Assembly: GCA_019915135.1 (NCBI GenBank)
Contig: JAHLMK010000018.1
Location: 620,001 to 684,000 of the forward strand
Length of the DNA: 64,000 bases
Reading direction: 5' to 3'
DNA from: Strobilurus pachycystidiatus
Taxonomy: Eukaryota; Basidiomycota; Agaricomycetes; Agaricales; Physalacriaceae
Shown here: positions 1 through 12,520 of the stretch, one piece after another
Layout of the letters: each line of letters begins with the position of its first letter
Numbering within the stretch: the first letter of the stretch is position 1
The notes under the pieces: model-generated
Database searches by the model: none
What the model saw: only the letters and a program-made list of their open reading frames with translations
What the model was told of the DNA's origin: nothing
Program-made: the position numbers and the translations under genes

Positions 1-629
1 AGACCCGGGGCCGCGTCCGTCGTGCGCGTCGTCGAGCCAATATGTGGCCCAATATGTGGACCAATTTTGCGAGATCTGTTTTCTTGTTTTTCACAGAGGT
101 TGATATGCTGCTGCCATCGGCCTCTTGATTGTTGTCCACTTCTGCTCTTTATGACAATGATTAGCGTCCCTGGATTTTTCCATTACGCAGGTGACGAAAA
201 GTCGCAAAAGGGAGCGTGGAGGATGACGAGTCTCGAGGTTCGAACTTCGGTGATAAGGAGTAGGGCAAGAGGCGCATGCCCATCTTTGGACATATCTAAT
301 CGGGAAAGCCGAACCGCTTTCCCGCCCTCTCGTTGTCGTCGCCCATGCAAGCTAAAATCCCATTCTAAACATCCAGATATCCATTCCTTGAGTATTGCGC
401 CGCATGAAATACTGCCAAATCTTGGCGCACCTTTTGGGGATCTCTGATTGAAAGTTCAAAGCGGTAATCCACTCGATGACGCACTTCTCTTCCTGCCATC
501 ATAAGTAATGGCGCGCCTGTCTTTGCTTTTGTACCATCACCACTACTTGCTTCTCTGCCCACGACACTGCTCTGCGACAAGTGAACTTGACATAACAGCC
601 CACTCAACGCACACATCTACACCATAACC
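1..629. other. Region upstream of the PTEN-type gene
   Basis: No gene is supported here. Short open frames on both strands lack any recognisable protein pattern and lack convincing splice continuation. The last 100-200 bases before 630 are presumably the promoter and 5' untranslated region of the phosphatase gene. The start of the window may also include the end of an unseen neighbour. Confidence 0.4.
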
Positions 630-2716
630 ATGACATCGTATGTTCGCCGCCTCGTCTCTGGCGCCAAAGCGCGCTTCACCGACCCGACGACGGCGCTCGA
701 GCTCGATCTGGTCTATGTTACACCGCGTGTCATAATCATGGGCTTTCCTGCACAGGGCTTGGAGGGTTTGTATAGAAATCGGAGGGCGGATGTCGTCAAG
801 TGCGTCTCTTCCTTATCACCCCGCCCATTGACTTTGCGCCGCAGTGTCTTTTTCACTCTCGACTGACGAATTCTTACCCCAGATTTCTCTCTACGCACCA
901 CGCCTCGTCTTTCTGGGTTTGGAATCTCTGTCCGCTTGGGGAGAACGGGTATGACGATGACGTCTTTGGGGGACGTGTTAGGTGTGTTTCTCTCTCATCG
1001 ATACATGTCACCTTGTCTCACATTGCCACTATTACAGCCGCTGGCCCTGGCCAGATCACCATGCGCCGCCACTTGCGTACCTCCCGCTGATTGCAAAAGA
1101 GATGAAGCTTTGGCTGGATGGAGGTCCGGATAGAGTGGCCGTCATTCATTGTAAAGGTGTGTTTTGTTTCTGATCTCCTTAAGGATCATTCTGACTATCA
1201 TTGTTCAGCTGGTAAAGGCCGTTCTGGTACAGTCGCATGCTCGTATCTCCTTTTCGATCCTCCCGTCTCTTCCAACTCGGAAGATACCGAATCCAAAGAT
1301 CCTCGCTCGGATATCTCCAAGAAAACGACGGGCGATATTGACAAGATCATCAACGAGATTCCGACGCTAAAGGATGATGATGCGGATCGCGTAGAAAGGA
1401 CTGGGGAAGGAGAGGACGAAAGTCTTGCTCCCAGTGTCAAGGGCAAAGAGACACCGAAGAATACGTCGCCACCAAGCAACGAGGATTCGACACCAACGCT
1501 ACGCATGGAATCGACGTCAGAGGATTTGATGCCAAAGATGAACTACGAGGACTCGACACCAACCACAGACGATGGCCCAGCCCTAGAAAGTCTGGCGAGG
1601 AAAGACACGACTTCTACAGCGAGTCCTGCATCGACGACACTCCTTTCGAGGCCTGTGTCCATAGCGTCTACACATAGGCCTGTGTCGGCGATCTCCACCG
1701 CGGCATCGGTCCACACAAACGCGACCGATGCCAGCGGGGATGCCCTTCCTACACTCAAGGAGGCTGCAAAAGGTATGCTTACTACTCCTGGTAACAATGA
1801 TGATGATTATAATCATCATGCAGCGGCTTCGGATTCGGAGGACAAGGCGAACCCTACTGCAACACTTCAGCGCGTCCTTGCCTTACACACGGCGCGTCGG
1901 ATGAAGCCGACAGGGAAGGACAATCAGAAACAGGGAGTGAGTATCCCGAGTCAGAGACGATGGCTGCATTACTGGGCCAAGCTGTTGGAGGGCAGGGGCG
2001 AGGACTGGTTGGGTATGAGGATCTTGTTACCGGAATTCCAAACGATGCTGATCTCGTTGACAGACACTCGTACGCTGACGCCTGCTTCATCATCACGCAT
2101 CCTCCGCATCACAAGTCTCACGCTGCGCATGTATCCGCCGCCGCGGCTTTTGAGGGGCGCGGTGACAGCGAGCTTTGCGCGGTATGATGAGGAGCTGCTC
2201 AGCAAGCTTGACGGGCATGCGAAGGACGTGTTGGAGACTGCGCCTGCTGCTACGCCTGCCAAACGTTCTGGGCGTGTTGGACACGAGCTATTCAACAAGG
2301 AGGGGCGCTGGGATCGCGGGAAGATGGTTCGCAGGTTCGCGGAGATGCGGGTAGTCGAGAATGGAAAGAGTGAGAGTGAGGGTGAGGAGGGGAAGATCGT
2401 CACGTACAAGCTGGGGATGGGGAAGGAGGGCGAGGGTGTGGAGGTGGATGCGGGCCGGGAGGTGAGGGTGAAGGTGTATATGGGGCAGGTGAGTTTTTCT
2501 GGTTACGGTATCTGACGGCAAGATAATAAACGTTTGTAGGCGTTCTTGTTCTGGACGTGGTTCATACCGGTGTTCGAGGTGCCCTCGGAGCAGGAGGGAA
2601 CGTATGAGATGGACCTCCCAAGGAAGAGTCTAGACTTTCCGGTTGGGCTTGGGAAGTGGGTCCTAGATGTAAAGCTAGGGATGGAGTGGAAGAGGCCCAG
2701 CGAAGCGCAAGTGTAG
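630..2716 (+). CDS. PTEN/Tep1-type phosphoinositide 3-phosphatase
   Basis: Predicted 614-residue lipid phosphatase that would remove the 3-phosphate of PtdIns(3,4,5)P3 at membranes. Exons are 630-799, 883-981, 1038-1156, 1209-2488 and 2540-2716, and all phases agree. The N-terminus carries the PTEN hallmarks (DLVYVTPRVIIMGFPAQGLE, then YRNRRADVVK). The active-site loop is HCKAGKGRSG, and an intron splits it after HCK. The phosphatase domain closes with GVSIPSQRRWLHYW. The C2-like part ends with AFLFWTWFIPVFEV, comparable to the PTEN C2 strand and HFW...NTFFIPG region. A low-complexity acidic/Ser-Thr insert of about 200 residues lies between the P-loop helix (CSYLLFD) and the segment LQRVLALHTARRMKP. 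Human PTEN is shorter (403 aa). The start at 630 matches the PTEN N-terminus. The next gene converges with it 222 bp downstream. Confidence 0.9.
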
Positions 2717-2938
2717 GCATCTTTGGGATGAAATCAGAGGGCTCTACACACGAGGCGCTTGGGATCTATTGTAAGCTTACTGGGCTCTATCGGTGCGAGA
2801 AATTCAACCGAATTACCAGCGACTTCAATTTATACATTACACGACATTCGAATTCTAAGAAACTTATGATATTATTCCAGATAGGAACCAGGCGGCATTC
2901 TCTTCATCGTCCGGACGGATACAAAAGTCATCCCGTCG

Positions 2939-4306
<1,368 letters not shown>

Positions 4307-4719
4307 AGTGTGGTTGCGATGAGGGATTTCAACTACAAGGTTCAAGCTACTGAGTCGTGGCGTCTATATACACGAAATCAGTAAAATGTATTCAATGCAC
4401 TCCATTTCCTGAGGTTTCGTCGGTGGCCCGTCGGCCTCGGGACCGTGGCTGACATTACTACTGTATTTCTTTACTCGTCTTCGCGATATCCGCACATCCG
4501 ACGGCATTTCCTAACTTCCGTTGCAGACCTGCTTCCCATCTGACAAACATGCAACGGTCAGAGTGGCGTACTATATAAAGTAATACTTAATTACAACTAG
4601 GAAAAAACAAGCACGTAAGTAGTCTTAGACATCTACTGCGACATGTGAGATCGCTATTTCCGCCTTTCCACGTCGGCCAATCTGTAAGTACATATTCCTC
4701 AGGGGACTGGTGAAGTTAA
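4307..4719. other. Intergenic region, promoter side of OYE copy 1
   Basis: This 413-bp gap lies 5' of the OYE gene and 3' of the kinase-fold gene, both on the minus strand. No coding region or repeat is recognised. A TATATAAA-like run near 4571 is present, but its distance from the OYE start makes its role unclear. Confidence 0.4.
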
Positions 4720-6128
4720 CTAACGCGCTCGCCAGAAGCGCGTCATTTTGTGCAAAGCTATTACGCCCAACACCGTGCACGTCCCAACCTTCAGCCAACA
4801 AGAAGGAGACTTCAAGGAGGCCAATAGACGTCCTCTACATGCAGCCATCCTGTTACGCCATCGCCACTCCCACACATCAGCACTCAACAGTATCCTACCC
4901 ACGCGGGGTTTCTCGAGAATATGATCCCGCCAGAATGCCTCCGGATCTGTGCGCTCGAAATCTTTGACAAGATCCTCGAACATCGCGAGCGCCTCTCCTG
5001 CCCGACAGCGCTGCGCCGGATCCGGCAACGTCATTTTGTCAGCAAGTGGTTGGAGGAACTCCAGTCCTTCGTAGAACTGTGCTGGTCAATAACACACTTT
5101 GGACACGACAAGGGAGCTAACTCACGTCTATGAATTTCCATTTGAGTATGGTCTTCCCAACCTGGTAGATATCCAATCGGAAGGGATTGTAAGGATATGC
5201 ACGATCGTCTTCGGCATCCGGAGGCGGGAGCTCTGGTGCGTTGCGTGCCAAGCCCTGTCCACTTCTACCGAAGCTCTGAGTGCTTGGATGCTCGGGTCCG
5301 AGCGGATGATATTCCGAAGTTTCGAAATCAATGTAATAATACGGAACCTTGTCCTTCAGAGCCGATCGTCTCAAGACAGTAATGGGAGTTCGGCCGCCAT
5401 CAGTGGTATACGGACGGACAGCTGAGAACCCGCTTGGTATAAGTTCTGTGGCGTCCATCATGATGTTCCCGGAGCAGGCGTCTCTGAGAAGTGGGATGAG
5501 TAACTTCAATCACAGATGGATCATTCCTACACACTTATGCGCAATTTTGTTGTCGTGCATGAATTTTAGGCCCTGCGAGCATTGTCAACAAACAGACCAT
5601 ATTATGGAAGGGGTGACAGTACCTGAAGAATCTGGCGAATCGCGTCGAGACACTCACTCCGTTGCTTGAAAGGTGGGGTGTTGAAGTCCCTAAGATGTGG
5701 CATAACAAGGATCAAGGTATCGCCAATGAAGAATGAGTCAAGAAGCGGAACAGTCTTATTGCATGGGGAGTGGATGTTCTGGAGCATGGTGAGGATGGGA
5801 AGCTCGCAATGATCTGGAGGAATCCGTAGGAAGACTTTTCTCCTGTCTGAAAGTCGCGTTGCAAAGGTTAGATTGGCATGCTATATATTTCAGTCGAGAG
5901 CCCTGAAGCAGAACAGACAACGCTTACTATGGGTGTCGAAGAGTAGTTATTTTCCGGCATCGGGAGATACTCCCTGATAGATTGCACGAGGTCTGGTTCT
6001 GGCTCCGGCGTCCAGCCCGGTTTGTATCGACCTCGCAACTCGTAACCACGGCACAGGAGCTCATCGTACAGGTCTATCCAGTGCAGCTCGTGCTCTTGTA
6101 TTTTAGGAAGGTGAAGGTGCAAAGACAT
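4720..6128 (-). CDS. Kinase-fold protein, copy A
   Basis: Predicted 403-residue protein-kinase-like protein. Exons on the minus strand are 6128-5928, 5880-5623, 5572-5535, 5483-5126 and 5076-4720. The catalytic loop is assembled by splicing: GLKFMHDNKIAH ends a 38-bp exon and joins DACSGNIMMD to give H-K-D-x4-N. The DFG site reads IDFE (Gly to Glu). The hinge is LILVMPHL, and the C-lobe has DPAQRCRAGEALAMFEDL. No glycine-rich loop is visible, and the beta-3 strand reads VFLRIP, with Arg where Lys is expected. Catalytic activity is therefore doubtful although HKD, Asn and the DFG Asp are kept. Two close paralogues with the same exon lengths lie at 48827-50235 and 50821-52232. The C-terminus has a hydrophobic stretch (CWLKVGTCTVLGVIAL) that could be a membrane anchor. 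Confidence 0.8.
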
Positions 6129-6232
6129 GTTGAGAGGAGAATCGGAGTGAGCTCCTCATTTGTGGCGAGAAGCTGATGTTATATACGCGCCTCATTATGA
6201 CAATGACTAAGAAGAGAACAATAACCACATCA

Positions 6233-6520
6233 GACCCTGTGTACAGCTGGCGGGAAGTCCAAGGTTCGATTTTTCAATCGACCTTGATTTGCCAACTTCC
6301 GATCGACGGTCACTCGATCGAGTCCCGCAAATGTCAAATATGTATATGCCTCACAGCTTTTGAGGCTCTGTGTTTGGGGTGAACTGAGCCCAAAATATGG
6401 TAGATGTAGCTATATAACACCATATATCAGCTTAACACTATATCCAGCTTGTGTAGATAGCCTGCGGGATGAGGTATGGTCGGCATGCGCCACTACTTCC
6501 TAATTTGGAAGACCGAGGGC
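6233..6520. repeat. Dispersed repeat, inverted partner at about 48300-48600
   Basis: The block 6233-6385 is nearly the reverse complement of about 48447-48600, with GTTCGATTTTTCAATCGA (a short palindrome) in both. A second matched piece, around 6487-6515 (CACTACTTCCTAATTTGGA), corresponds to about 48320-48345. Between these pieces the similarity is degraded. The two copies lie near kinase-fold genes A and B, and no open frame is conserved through them. Confidence 0.7.
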
Positions 6521-7330
6521 GGAGGGCCGACGCTGCGCGCGGGCGAACTTCAACTTGTAGGGATCCGTACCGTAATTGTGTATCTGACAGTGGAGAGGCG
6601 GAAAAAGTCGTCAGACGGGGAGTGGCAGATGTGCTGATACAATCGGAGTGAATGCTGCTACTTGTGGTCCCAATCTACTGTACTACAAGGCGCGTGAGCC
6701 ACGGCAAAGCCTCTGCTACCATGGTGTCGGGATCCTCTCCTCCAACGGTGGCTTACAATAGGACATGACAAACAGGATGATGTTTATCTCTCACATCGGC
6801 TATACTGTATCGATGACTATACCCTGGTGGGCTCTCATGTGTAGATTCCCTTGCGCCGTTGAACAATGAAGTCCACCTGTCACTGTTCTTGCCTACCCAC
6901 TTGGTGATGTCAATGGAGTTAGCGGCGGGACTTACACAGGCCGCGGTGTGCGGTGCAGGCGAGGGTCAGCAGCATTCTATCTTGGGTGACCGCAGCAGCA
7001 TTGCGCTTGTTCAAGATGACCGGTGACCTCAATAAAGAGGACAACTGCAAGTATTTGTTACTCATTGTTCGACTTGATCTCCACGTCGGATAGTGATGGT
7101 GCTTCCAACATTGCTAGATTCCATGACAGATTCAAGCGTACGGCTGGAAAGATGCCGTATCCTCCTGATAGCTACTATAGTACGAAAGTCCAGGGCATAC
7201 CGTAGATTCAATACATGCTCTGCTTGCTATAGCCTGCAAAGCGGGCGTACAGGAACGCGGTTATAGCCAACATTGCAGGCCGTGCTAAAGCGTGTAAAAG
7301 CTACCCGAAGGGCTTGCATGCCCTTGGTCC
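6521..7330. other. Intergenic region without recognised gene
   Basis: About 800 bp with only short open frames and no splice-supported coding pattern. It may include decayed mobile DNA continuing from the repeat on its left. Confidence 0.35.
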
Positions 7331-7440
7331 GCGTTGTCCCCGCTTTGGGTTTGCTGGATCGCCGCGCCTCGCGCTGCCCCGAATGCCCGCTTTGGGTTTG
7401 TTGAATCACCGCGCCTCGCGCTGGCCTGGGCGCGTAGTGG
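7331..7440. repeat. Short GC-rich tandem duplication (about 48-bp unit)
   Basis: Two adjacent units begin CCCGCTTTGGGTTTG and continue through a GCCGCGCCTCGCGCTG-like segment, at about 7336-7383 and 7384-7432, with a few mismatches. The function is unknown. Confidence 0.65.
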
Positions 7441-7540
7441 AAAAGGGGCGCGTAGTAAAATCAATCAATCAATAAATTCACGATCGTAGAATTCAAACAC
7501 AATCAAAAAGATAGCGGGTAAGGCCGGCCGCTACCGGCAG

Positions 7541-7735
7541 CTGACGTTAGCAGAGCAGAGTATCTGATATTCTGAAATTACATCATTCTGACTTCGCCTT
7601 CTCCCATCATCGTCGTACTACTACCAGCCCAGCAGCCCCACTGCGTGTATACGCGTGAGCGCTGTCTCTCTTTGACATTGTATCTGGCCTCCCAATCTCT
7701 CGCGCCGTCGACTTTATCCACCGGCGATTTCGTTC
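7541..7735 (+). repeat. Leader repeat, copy 1 (upstream of the chromodomain gene)
   Basis: About 195 bp starting CTGACGTTAGCAGAGCAGAG and ending CCACCGGCGATTTCGTT. It is closely similar to about 18073-18266 and 39049-39242. In each case it ends 130-170 bp or more before a following gene or gene remnant on the plus strand, so it behaves like a transplanted promoter or 5' leader. Confidence 0.75.
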
Positions 7736-7887
7736 TTTTATCAACACTCCGACCAGCAGCCGTCGACCTCCCACGCATTGCCCTCGAATATGTGGTTCTC
7801 GTCATTGCCGCTTGATTGCCGTTGTGCGGCTTCCGTCGCCGTTCGAGACAGTTAGCGCTGATCGCGACTTTCTTGTCTGCACCCGCC

Positions 7888-8651
7888 ATGGTCCTCCGCA
7901 GTATCGAGACTGGCCCGCACACGAAAACGATATACAAAGTCACCGGTATGAAATCCTGGTCTGTCTGTTGCCGCACCATTTGACTCTTTCAGCATCCGGC
8001 TTGGTTCCCCTCGCCACTCATACAACTCGAAAGGTTACCGTTGTCAATGACTCGGAGCTATATTCTGTCGGTAAGTTCTATCTTACTTCGAGTGTGTTGC
8101 ACTGACTGATTCGCATTTGACATTATAGAGGCCATCACTCAAATCAAACGCGTTCAGTCGGACGTCGGGTTTACCACTCTATTCTATGTCCATTGGTACG
8201 GCTATCCGTCAGGCCATACGTTCGTTTCCTTCCCGTTTCAAACTCATGAATATTCTGAATGATGATTATCCAGTTGGGAACCGGCTAGTTCCTTCGAATC
8301 GGGTGGCCGGAGCTCCCAAAAGTTACTCGAACGTACTCGTGCACACATTCTTGGGCGATACGAGATATCTGAGGAGGACATGGAAATCGACGTGTCCTAT
8401 CGAGCGACGAGTGCGTGGATCAGTGAGTCGACGCTGATAAATAACATTCCTTCACTGATCGATGAACAGAACAGGAGAAAGCCAACTTCAAGGATAACAG
8501 AGATGAAGAAGGAGATGCTGGCAGTTCTGTCGCCTCAAACATCGGGGATTCGTCTTCCTCTCGCGACAAGGAGGGACACAAGTCTGCGGTTGCTTCTGAT
8601 ATCGGCAGTCCCTTGACTTCCCTCCCGTCTGATTTCGACGATGACAACTAA
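7888..8651 (+). CDS. Small chromodomain protein
   Basis: Predicted 185-residue nuclear protein from exons 7888-7945, 7993-8070, 8129-8219, 8274-8422 and 8470-8651; all phases agree. Splicing builds one chromodomain at about residues 42-85. It begins ELYSVEAITQIKRVQ, continues TTLFYVHWYGYPSGHT and ends WEPASSF. An intron falls between SGH(T) and WEP, inside the domain. Tyr of LYSVEA and the two Trp residues sit where HP1-like chromodomains place the aromatic cage for methyl-lysine. A helix (SSQKLLERTRAHILGRYE) follows, then a Ser/Asp-rich tail (GDSSSSRDKEGHK). Family knowledge suggests binding to methylated histone H3; that is inferred. The leader repeat at 7541-7735 lies just upstream. Retrotransposon integrases can carry chromodomains, but no integrase is present here. 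Confidence 0.82.
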
Positions 8652-9029
8652 GTTGCGAACATTAGTACTTCATTGTATTCTACATTATTCTGGTCGGATA
8701 TATACACGAAAATCCATACACTCATGTTCAAGTCAATGAATCTTTTTGCCATCACCAAATGAATTTTTTTTTTAAACATCATGGATTGAATTTCAATATG
8801 CGATGCGACGTTCAGCGAGCCACTGATCTTAGGATGCCGACGCCGACCCCGCCGACCTACTTTGGCCCGCGGCATTCGGCTTCGAGCCGAGATCAAATTT
8901 GATGATGTGAAAAAACTTACTCTCGAGTCTCAAGCTTTCCCTGCGATCATCTCCTTACGGTACCTACAGTAGGGTACGCCGTCCCTGTATCCTGGGCAGG
9001 GTCTTGCTGATAACTTTCAAGCAAAACAG

Positions 9030-9564
9030 ATGTCCGATTCGTTATCTCCGGAACAAATCGCCTTCCTCCAAGACCATCTCCCTGAATTTCGTGCCTCCGC
9101 CGCTACGTGGGTGGCCCAGTGGGTCCGGCAGTCGTTTGCGCCCACTTTTTGCCCCGAAAGGGCCAACGAACGGGAGCTGGTCGAGGTGCGTGATTGTCTT
9201 GTTGTACGCTTGGCAAGCAAGCTGATGTTCTGCCCAGGTAGTCACGGAGGCCTTTTTTCGCCTCGACGCAGACACCGAACCCGAGGAAACGGCTCCACTC
9301 AACCGGCAGAAATCGAGCGACACGTCCACCACCTCCGTCGTCAGCGCTGCCACTGCCTCAGCGTCTCCTCGCCACGGCGAAAATAAAGACGACGAAGAAG
9401 AGGAGACACCGGAAATGGCTGATTTACGCGAGTATCTGGCTGTAGAGCATGAGAAGTGGCGCGCTGCAAACGGAGGTCGCAGTCTCCGCGAGATCCTCAA
9501 GGACGTCAGGGCCAAGCATTACCGCTGGCGCACTCCCTCGTCTAGCTGGGGACCCGAATTTTGA
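9030..9564 (+). CDS. Hypothetical protein with the T/S-x-x-Q ... W N-terminal module
   Basis: Predicted 160-residue protein from exons 9030-9185 and 9238-9564, phase 0. The N-terminus LSPEQIAFLQDHLPEFRAS followed by WVAQWVRQSF resembles the N-terminal module of the large protein at 12521-15593 and of three other small genes in the window. The middle is Ser/Thr-rich and acidic (ENKDDEEEETPE). The C-terminal half has YLAVEHEKWRAANGGRSLRE, which looks helical. I do not recognise the family. It stands alone, 378 bp after the chromodomain gene, and the gap between them holds nothing recognisable. Confidence 0.65.
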
Positions 9565-10008
9565 TCATTCCCCCTCCCCCCTGTCCACATATCATCCCAC
9601 CTTGCTCGAGTCGTATGTAACGATGCCGAGTGGCATCTCTGAAATGCTTTCCGTTCCATGTACTTACTCACAGTAATCTTGTACCTTACTATTTGAGCTG
9701 TATTTCTTGTCAAAGTGTCGAACGTCTAATATTACGTCTTGTTACATCATCAGCTCAATGTCCTTGAGGGAATGCAAACTCAAGTCAAAGCCGCCGAAAG
9801 ACAATGTGAACTCGAATGAAAATATGTGGCGGGTACCGCGAAGTCAATGTAAGTAAAAAGTTGACTGTATCTCCTGCCTGATATTGCAGCCCATTGGGGA
9901 CTGGCTTTAGAGCTAGTTTACCGGCTCTGAAGCCAGTTCGTCAATGGGCCGCACTGAATACGAAGCTTTTTGGGTTTTGACCCTTCATATTACGAGAGGA
10001 CATACATC

Positions 10009-10195
10009 GTCAACACGCCACGGCAATATCTTGTGCTCGTTAACACGCCATACACCATATCTTATCAACATGCGACATGTAACCCTTGTCTCGTTAACAC
10101 ACATATATCGTCAACGCGCCACGGCAATATCTTTGCGTGCTCGTTAACACGCCATTTCCATAACTTCTTATCATCAACACGCCACAGGTAATCTT
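10009..10195 (+). repeat. Cluster of GTTAACACGCC-core motifs
   Basis: About seven versions of the core, such as TCGTTAACACGCCA and CGTCAACACGCCACGG, lie 20-45 bp apart between two converging genes. The phrase CACGCCACGGCAATATCTT occurs twice. This is the leftmost block of the dispersed motif described in the findings. The rest of the gap 9565-10336 shows nothing else. Confidence 0.75.
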
Positions 10196-10336
10196 AACCT
10201 GCTTTGCTGTTGCTGTTCTGGATCTTGCTGGCACAGAAAGAGCACAATAACAAAATGCATTTTTCAAGAAGAAGATATTCGTACAACAATCATCCTCGCG
10301 CCCGGAGTAGCTGGGCCCGCCGCCTCGGAAGTGACC

Positions 10337-10935
10337 TCAAACATTCTGCTCGCCGGCTTCGTTCGCTGTCCCGATATTTGTGCCTGCACCATTCATACCC
10401 TCCTGCCTGCTGGAATCTTCGTCAATCCGGTCCTCAATGTTGTCCGTCTTGCTTCTCCTACTCCTTTTTGCTTTGTTGGGGTTCGCGCTTGATGAGGAAC
10501 GCGTCAGAATGTGTATGGGAGGAGATGAAGGGAAGGGAAGGAAGTTGACACACAGAGCTCGGCGTTGCTTGCTCTTGTCGCGCAACGTATCTCGGTGGCT
10601 CTCGCGATATTGCGCGTCATGTTCGAGCCGCGCAGAATGATACGACATCGCTGCGCCTAACGGCCCTGCTTTAACCGCTGCGCGACGCCTACATTCGTGA
10701 CGATGAAACATAAGCTCAGGCAATAGAGTGAAAACAAAGCTACGCACCGTTCCATGGATTCTCTCGAGCGACGATTACACTCCTCACGATTACGCTTTCG
10801 GTATAGCATCTTGGACGCGTTAGCTTTGGCCCTTTTCCCGCTCTCCTGCCCATCTTGCATCTCCTGGTCTGGCATCTGGGCTGCAGTTACATCGGGAGCC
10901 GAGATTTTGACGTGAGGGGTTTTGCTCTTTGCCAT
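10337..10935 (-). CDS. Basic nuclear-type hypothetical protein (Arg-rich)
   Basis: Predicted 179-residue protein from minus-strand exons 10935-10748 and 10688-10337; the splice restores Arg at the junction. It is rich in Arg/Lys: KMLYRKRNREECNRRSRES, then RRRAAVKAG, YRESHRDTLRDKSKQRRA and NKAKRSRRSK. This Y-R-x-R-x-R-E-x-x-N repeat style is a common feature of short, unrecognised agaricomycete proteins and is shared with the N-terminus of the gene at 19702-21637. It is probably DNA- or RNA-binding, which is inference. A second intron around 10480-10560 is possible, so the C-terminal 70 residues are less certain. Confidence 0.55.
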
Positions 10936-11034
10936 GCCGGGAATGCGTCGATAGTTCGTGCACAGATCGTGGTGGAGTGTGTGAAAGTTGGTTGTACAGC
11001 ATCAAGGTACCGAAGCCGAATTAAGAACTTCACG

Positions 11035-11290
11035 TAATGAGTTAACGACCGATGAGTTCATTTCGCTCCCGGCCTTCTTTTGTTTGGCAACCTCAGCTGG
11101 GATGGATAAGGCTAGGGAGGATTTCTGATGATGCAATGCCGTATCATTACTTGCTCATGGGCATGCGATACGACAGCAGACGGGTAACGGTGAGCTGAAA
11201 GAACGTGGCGATGCCAATTTCGGGTGAAATCATAACGACCTCGTCAACTCGCTGCGCAAGTCTCGTTAACACGCCACGTCAGACAGTTCC
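11035..11290. repeat. Mosaic repeat: remnant of a gene 3' end plus GTTAAC motifs
   Basis: The segment 11095-11290 is a diverged copy of about 16683-16960. Shared phrases are GATAAGGCTAGGGAGG, TTTCTGATGATGC, GGGCATGCGATACGA and GCAAGTCTCGTTAACACGCC. In the second copy the first part overlaps the end of a coding region. GAGTTAACGACC at 11037 (inverted motif) and TCGTTAACACGCCACGTC at 11266 flank it. It lies between two divergent genes, so promoter activity is possible. Confidence 0.65.
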
Positions 11291-11440
11291 TGCGAGGCCC
11301 TGCGAAAGCGGGTCAGTTCATGAAAGCCAGAATGGCTTGACACAGGCTTACTTGCTCGTTTCCTAGGTCTTGTTGTCGTCGTTGTTAGCCATGGGTGAAG
11401 AGTCCAGACTGGGCTTATTTGGTTGTTTGGCTAGCTAGCT

Positions 11441-12043
11441 ATGAGCTTACGCCACGCTGATACATTTCCCCAGCTGCCTTCATTCGTTATCGAAAATTTC
11501 TCCGTAAGTCTCCACGCATTCGCATGCCCTATCGAAAGCCGACTGACTATGATTAGGCGATGGCATATGTGTTCACTCGCGATCAAGCCGCCTGCCTCAC
11601 CAAACATATGCTGACATTTCATGTCACCTTCGAATACGCTAACCGAGACGAATATTTTGCGGCATGGCTCGCTCGAGACTTTCAATATCGATTTCCTGAA
11701 ACAGTCGGGCTTGGCAGCATTGTGCTTGAGGTGCGATCCGCTATCACCGAAAGCCTATATGCATCTACTTAATCAGACACTCCAGGCCGCCCTCGCCTAC
11801 ATGCATGTGAATTACAACCCGGAGTTCGAGGAGAGACACCTCAAATTTGTCGACGACCTGGGTTCGATTGAGTTCCGTATGTCGTGTTTGTCATTAATCG
11901 ATCCGGAAGAGGAAGAAAGCCCTTGGGATGCAGAGCGGCGCCAGACGGATAGGAGGGTGTCATGGGGACTTGGGCTGCCAGGTTGGCCTTACATCCCTCG
12001 CAGTGAGCGAGACTACCCGCATCTCCCGTCCAATTGGGATTGA
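11441..12043 (+). CDS. Hypothetical protein with the T/S-x-x-Q ... W N-terminal module
   Basis: Predicted 164-residue protein from exons 11441-11503, 11557-11730 and 11786-12043, all phase 0. After a short leader, the sequence FTRDQAACLTKHMLTFHVTF, then YFAAWLARDFQYRFPE, matches the weak module seen in four other genes of the island. The middle has YMHVNYNPEFEERHLKFVDD. The C-terminal third is acidic then Arg/Trp-rich (EEEESPWDAERRQTDRRVS). No enzyme motif is visible. The start at 11441 gives a complete open frame; starts at later Met codons would delete the first exon. Confidence 0.65.
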
Positions 12044-12109
12044 ACGACAATTCAATATAAGTAGATGTTTTCGTATACAATAATGACAGTAGATTTAGCG
12101 GAGCGTATC

Positions 12110-12430
12110 TGCGGGTGAAATCATACGAATTCGCTAACACGCCACGTGAGGTTCTGATCCTGCCTGGCACGAGTAGAATCAGCCTGAGGGCGAGATTGTC
12201 TTGGAATTTCCAGCGGGTTACGTTGCCGGTTTCCCTTGTCTAGGGTGCAAGAGATTCTGTACTGTGACAGTAGATCCAGCAGAGTATACTGTCTCTTCGG
12301 GTGATATCATACACTCGTTAACACGCCACGTGAAGTTCTGATCCTCGCGTGAGCGCTGTCTCTCGTTGACTCTGTATCTGGCCTCGCAGAACTTGACGTG
12401 GTGAGTTAACGACCGTTGAGTTCATTTCGT
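12110..12430. repeat. GTTAAC-core motif cluster between convergent genes
   Basis: The motif appears as TTCGCTAACACGCCACGTGA (12131), CTCGTTAACACGCCACGTGA (12311) and, inverted, GTGGTGAGTTAACGACC (12399). The first two are embedded in the phrase ending GTTCTGATCCT, also found at 17105, 17290 and 38085. Nearby GTGAGCGCTGTCTCTC is shared with the leader repeat, so this is a mosaic of other repeats in the window. Confidence 0.7.
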
Positions 12431-12520
12431 TCCCGGCCTTGTTTTGTCAGAGTGCCAGCGTCAGGTATTATCAAGAAGTACAGTATATAAAAGTTGCTCT
12501 TCAATTGTAAGGAACGTTAA

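Noticed and set aside
22..447. 141-codon plus-strand open frame at the window start
   Set aside because: Cys/Pro-rich random-looking text, no splice partners, and it overlaps the likely promoter of the phosphatase gene.
5117..5509. Apparent loss of the catalytic His (LLRD) in kinase copy A
   Set aside because: Reading through the intron gives LLRD. Correct splicing gives HKD as in copies B and C, so the site is not degenerate.
7888..8651. Chromodomain as part of a Ty3/gypsy integrase
   Set aside because: No integrase, reverse transcriptase or LTR is found nearby, and the gene has four introns, unlike a retrotransposon polyprotein.
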